Source: Nitrospira_E sp052156535 (GTDB lineage: Bacteria; Nitrospirota; Nitrospiria; Nitrospirales; UBA8639). Taken from it: DNA of 64,000 bases. The notes below the pieces were generated by a model. That model made no database searches and had not been told where the DNA came from. It worked only from the letters and a program-made list of their open reading frames with translations. How positions within the stretch are numbered: the stretch's first letter is position 1; every line of letters begins with the position of its first letter. The stretch is from contig NZ_JBQKUP010000017.1 in assembly GCF_052156535.1 (NCBI RefSeq), forward strand, positions 11,138 to 75,137. Reading direction: 5' to 3'. The position numbers and the translations under genes are program-made. Shown one piece after another: positions 62,135 to 64,000 of this stretch.

Positions 62135-62713
62135 CAAGAAAACGTCGATTTCACCATTCAGCTATTCAGTGTCCAAGCCATAATCCGTTAAGCCGTCATC
62201 AAATTGTCATGCTGAGTGGAACGAAGAATGGGAGTGTTGAATAAAACCAATTTCCAATGGCATATTGACCCACAGGCACGTCGCATATTAGAGGCCTCGG
62301 GGCGGTTCAAAAAAGTCCGTCCAGCAAGGCCGCAGCCGTTTTTACGCGCGGAACGTACGCTTAGTACGTGAGCATGGAAAAATGGCGAGAACGCCGCTGG
62401 CGGCTTTTTTCAACAGACCCCATCAGGATTCATCCGTTCAGAATAATAAGCGCTGTAGGGTGTAGAACCCTATAGTTTATGATCCCGATTATTTCCGTCA
62501 TCCCCGTCGGCCTATCAATGCAGTCATCCGTACGCTGAAAGGCTCCCGACACAAACGTGTCGCACCTTTCGCCACGCACGCTTTCCCTTCGCTCAATCAG
62601 AGAGAAACGGAAATTGACAGGATAATGGTATGGACTCCCCCTTTAAGGACGGCATCGAGTGTGCCAAGCTGGATCACCATGTACCCAGCGTTCAACGAAA
62701 AGGAGGAGTCATC
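62135..62713. other. Intergenic region, repeat copy 5 and IS left end
   Basis: Holds repeat copy 5 and the left end of the insertion sequence (IR at 62629-62643). No gene is supported between 62134 and 62713. Confidence 0.6.
62230..62421. repeat. Dispersed palindromic repeat, copy 5 (inverted, long form)
   Basis: About 190 bases from GGGAGTGTTGAATAAAACC to CGGCTTTTTTCAACAGACCCC. It is close to the reverse complement of copy 4 (38884-39074), with several substitutions. It is about 23 kb away and in opposite orientation. Confidence 0.85.
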
Positions 62714-63736
62714 ATGAAGCGTACAACAATTGGGATCGACATTGCGAAAAATGTTTTTGAGATTTACGTGGAAGATGGGAGCAATCAGGTCGTGGCCCGC
62801 AAGCGGCTCTCTCGCAAAAAGATGTTGCCCTGGTTTGCCAATCACCCACCGGCCCTCGTCGGCATGGAAGCGTGTGGCGGGGCGCATTACTGGGCGCGGG
62901 AGCTGACGAAGTTGGGGCACGAGGTGCGGCTGCTCGCTCCGCAGTATGTCAAACCGTGGGTGCAGACCAATAAGAGTGATGCCGCCGATGCCCGGGCGAT
63001 TTGCCGGGCGGTGCAAGAGCCGGGCATGCGGTTTGTCGGGATGGCCAGCGAAGTGCAGCAGACCGTACAAGCCCTCCATCGAGTTCGCAGTCGATACCTG
63101 GGCAATCGGACGGCCCTGGTCAACCAGATCCGAGGGATCTTACTGGAATACGGCGTGGCCATTCCCCCAGGGGTCGCCTCGGTGCGCAACGCCCTGCCTC
63201 TGCTGTTGGCCGAAGAGCGATGGTCGGGCTTGGTCCGGCAGTTCTTGGCCGACCAACAGGCGGAGTTGCGGTATTGGGATACCAAGATTGAGGCGGTGAC
63301 GGCCCAGATCAAACGGGAGAATGCGCGGCAGCCGATCTGTCAGCGTCTCGAGCAGGCTCGGGGGATTGGGCCCTTAGGCGCCTCGGCCCTCTGGGCCAAA
63401 ATAGCGGGTCAGGCTTATCGGAATGGCCGCCATGTCGCGGCGGCTTTAGGGTTGGTACCCAAGCACACCGGCACCGGGGGGAAGGTCCGGCTCGGCGGGA
63501 TCAGTAAACGAGGGGATCGGTATCTCCGACAGTTGCTGATTCATGGGGCCCGAGCGGTGGTGCGCCAAGTGGGGGAGAAACCCGATTGCCTCAGTTGTTG
63601 GATCCGGCGCGTGGTAGCCCGACGGGGGATGAATAAGGCGATTGTGGCCTTGGCCAATAAGAATGCGCGGATGGCGTTCGCCCTCCTAGCCAAAGCCCAG
63701 CCGTATGATGTCGCGAAACTGTGTGAAGCGGTGTAA
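62714..63736 (+). CDS. IS110-family transposase (DEDD recombinase, IS1111 type)
   Basis: A 340-residue transposase from ATG 62714 with AAAAGGAGGAGTCATC upstream. The N-terminal RuvC-like domain carries DEDD residues in TIGIDIAKNVFEIYV, VGMEACGGAHYW and TNKSDAADARAIC. The C-terminal Tnp domain (residues 215-330) has EQARGIGPLGASALWAKIAG and RLGGISKRGDRYLRQLLIHG with the serine required for strand transfer. Such enzymes use a bridge RNA to pair donor and target. The 28-codon longer frame starting at 62630 crosses the inverted repeat and is less likely. Confidence 0.93.
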   Translation: MKRTTIGIDIAKNVFEIYVEDGSNQVVARKRLSRKKMLPWFANHPPALVGMEACGGAHYWARELTKLGHEVRLLAPQYVKPWVQTNKSDAADARAICRAVQEPGMRFVGMASEVQQTVQALHRVRSRYLGNRTALVNQIRGILLEYGVAIPPGVASVRNALPLLLAEERWSGLVRQFLADQQAELRYWDTKIEAVTAQIKRENARQPICQRLEQARGIGPLGASALWAKIAGQAYRNGRHVAAALGLVPKHTGTGGKVRLGGISKRGDRYLRQLLIHGARAVVRQVGEKPDCLSCWIRRVVARRGMNKAIVALANKNARMAFALLAKAQPYDVAKLCEAV

Positions 63737-63978
63737 GGAAAACGGAGAAGCGCTTCCAAGGAGTGCGTAGCAGGAGACACCAACTGATGGGCGTAAGTGG
63801 TCACCCCTCGCGGGAGCAAACCCTGAGATTTGTCATCGGCTGAGTCATCAAGCCGCCAGGATGCAGAGGAGCTGCCGCGCGACAACCATCATGGCTCGGA
63901 ACGAAGACCGTTCCCTCACGAAGCCGGATATATGACCGCAGACCCTTCTCTCATCAGAATAAATTCCTGCTTGCAAAC
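63737..63978 (+). ncRNA. Candidate IS1111-type guide RNA region
   Basis: This 242-base segment between the transposase stop and the right inverted repeat has no coding frame on the plus strand. In IS1111-subgroup elements the right non-coding end encodes a guide (seek/bridge) RNA that pairs with target and donor DNA. A 6-bp hairpin GGAACG-AAGAC-CGTTCC is at 63898-63914, and other stem-like parts are present. The exact RNA borders and loops cannot be set by eye. Confidence 0.4.
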
Positions 63979-64000
63979 AAGGGGGAGTCCATATATGACA

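Larger units (their letters stand above)
62622..63996. mobile_element. IS110/IS1111-type insertion sequence
   Basis: TATGGACTCCCCCTT at 62629-62643 and its exact reverse complement AAGGGGGAGTCCATA at 63979-63993 form a 15-bp perfect inverted repeat around the transposase gene. IS1111-subgroup elements have subterminal repeats and a few bases outside them, so the outer ends near 62622 and 63996 are estimates. The right side has about 240 non-coding bases between the transposase stop and the repeat. No target duplication is expected for this family. The right junction is at the window edge. Confidence 0.8.

Noticed and set aside
62630..62713. 28-codon extension of the transposase
   Set aside because: Crosses the inverted repeat and has a weaker start than ATG 62714.
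1..64000. CRISPR arrays, tRNA or rRNA genes
   Set aside because: No regularly spaced direct repeats, cloverleaf pattern or rRNA segment was noticed in a by-eye reading; a covariance or array search could overturn this.

Overview
The window looks like bacterial chromosome from a Gram-negative, aerobic or microaerobic lineage. It encodes outer-membrane factors, an OmpA-type protein, a TpsB transporter, many Fe-S proteins and peroxide-defence genes. The gene set (isc cluster, rubrerythrin/Fe-S oxidoreductase/DUF3501, orphan SagB, DUF928 with CHAT-TPR, small zinc-ribbon proteins) and a dispersed palindromic repeat family suggest Nitrospirota, probably a Nitrospira-like nitrite oxidiser. That placement rests on memory of such genomes, not on a search. 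No rRNA, tRNA or CRISPR array was seen.

Layout. 1-874: left-truncated serine hydrolase-like gene. 1581-6636: five-gene minus-strand operon for a TetR-controlled tripartite ABC exporter (regulator, permease, ATPase, HlyD adaptor, NodT-type outer-membrane factor) with a palindromic operator. 7060-9501: lon. 9568-13389: lipoprotein, DUF898 membrane protein, M48 peptidase and a small hypothetical. 13656-17011: small genes, a CPBP-like membrane protein that apparently starts at CTG, a PAS-like protein, a decayed PLP-decarboxylase remnant and a Cys-rich secreted protein. 17656-21250: hyuB/hyuA. 21620-26386: FG-GAP protein, several short zinc-ribbon or hypothetical proteins, and a PQQ-type sugar dehydrogenase. 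26394-33981: mreB, an M23 peptidase, parC and parE. 34303-39103: SagB-like oxidoreductase, a DUF559 endonuclease-like/3-methyladenine glycosylase fusion bracketed by inverted repeats, a 30-residue membrane peptide beside a PuuD-like protein, and an Lrp-type RAM domain protein. 39104-43042: BtuF-like protein, then a Fur/PerR regulator with a palindromic box followed by rubrerythrin, Fe-S oxidoreductase and DUF3501. 43212-48229: erpA-like gene, tandem PTPS protein, thioredoxin-like protein, peroxiredoxin and PBP1A. 48271-54406: iscR-iscS-iscU-iscA-hscB-hscA-iscX on the minus strand, with fdx divergent. 54616-61546: TpsB transporter, MITE-like element, OmpA-like protein, DUF928 protein and CHAT-TPR protein. 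62230-64000: dispersed repeat and an IS110/IS1111-type insertion sequence with subterminal inverted repeats and a 3' non-coding region that may encode its guide RNA.

Four themes stand out. The first is Fe-S biogenesis with peroxide protection: isc, erpA, PerR-rubrerythrin, peroxiredoxin. The second is envelope construction and export: ABC exporter, MreB, PBP1A, M23, OmpA, TpsB. The third is a putative secretion/protease locus with TpsB, DUF928 and CHAT but no visible TpsA substrate. The fourth is small-scale genome remodelling by palindromic repeats, a MITE-like element and an IS1111-type transposon.
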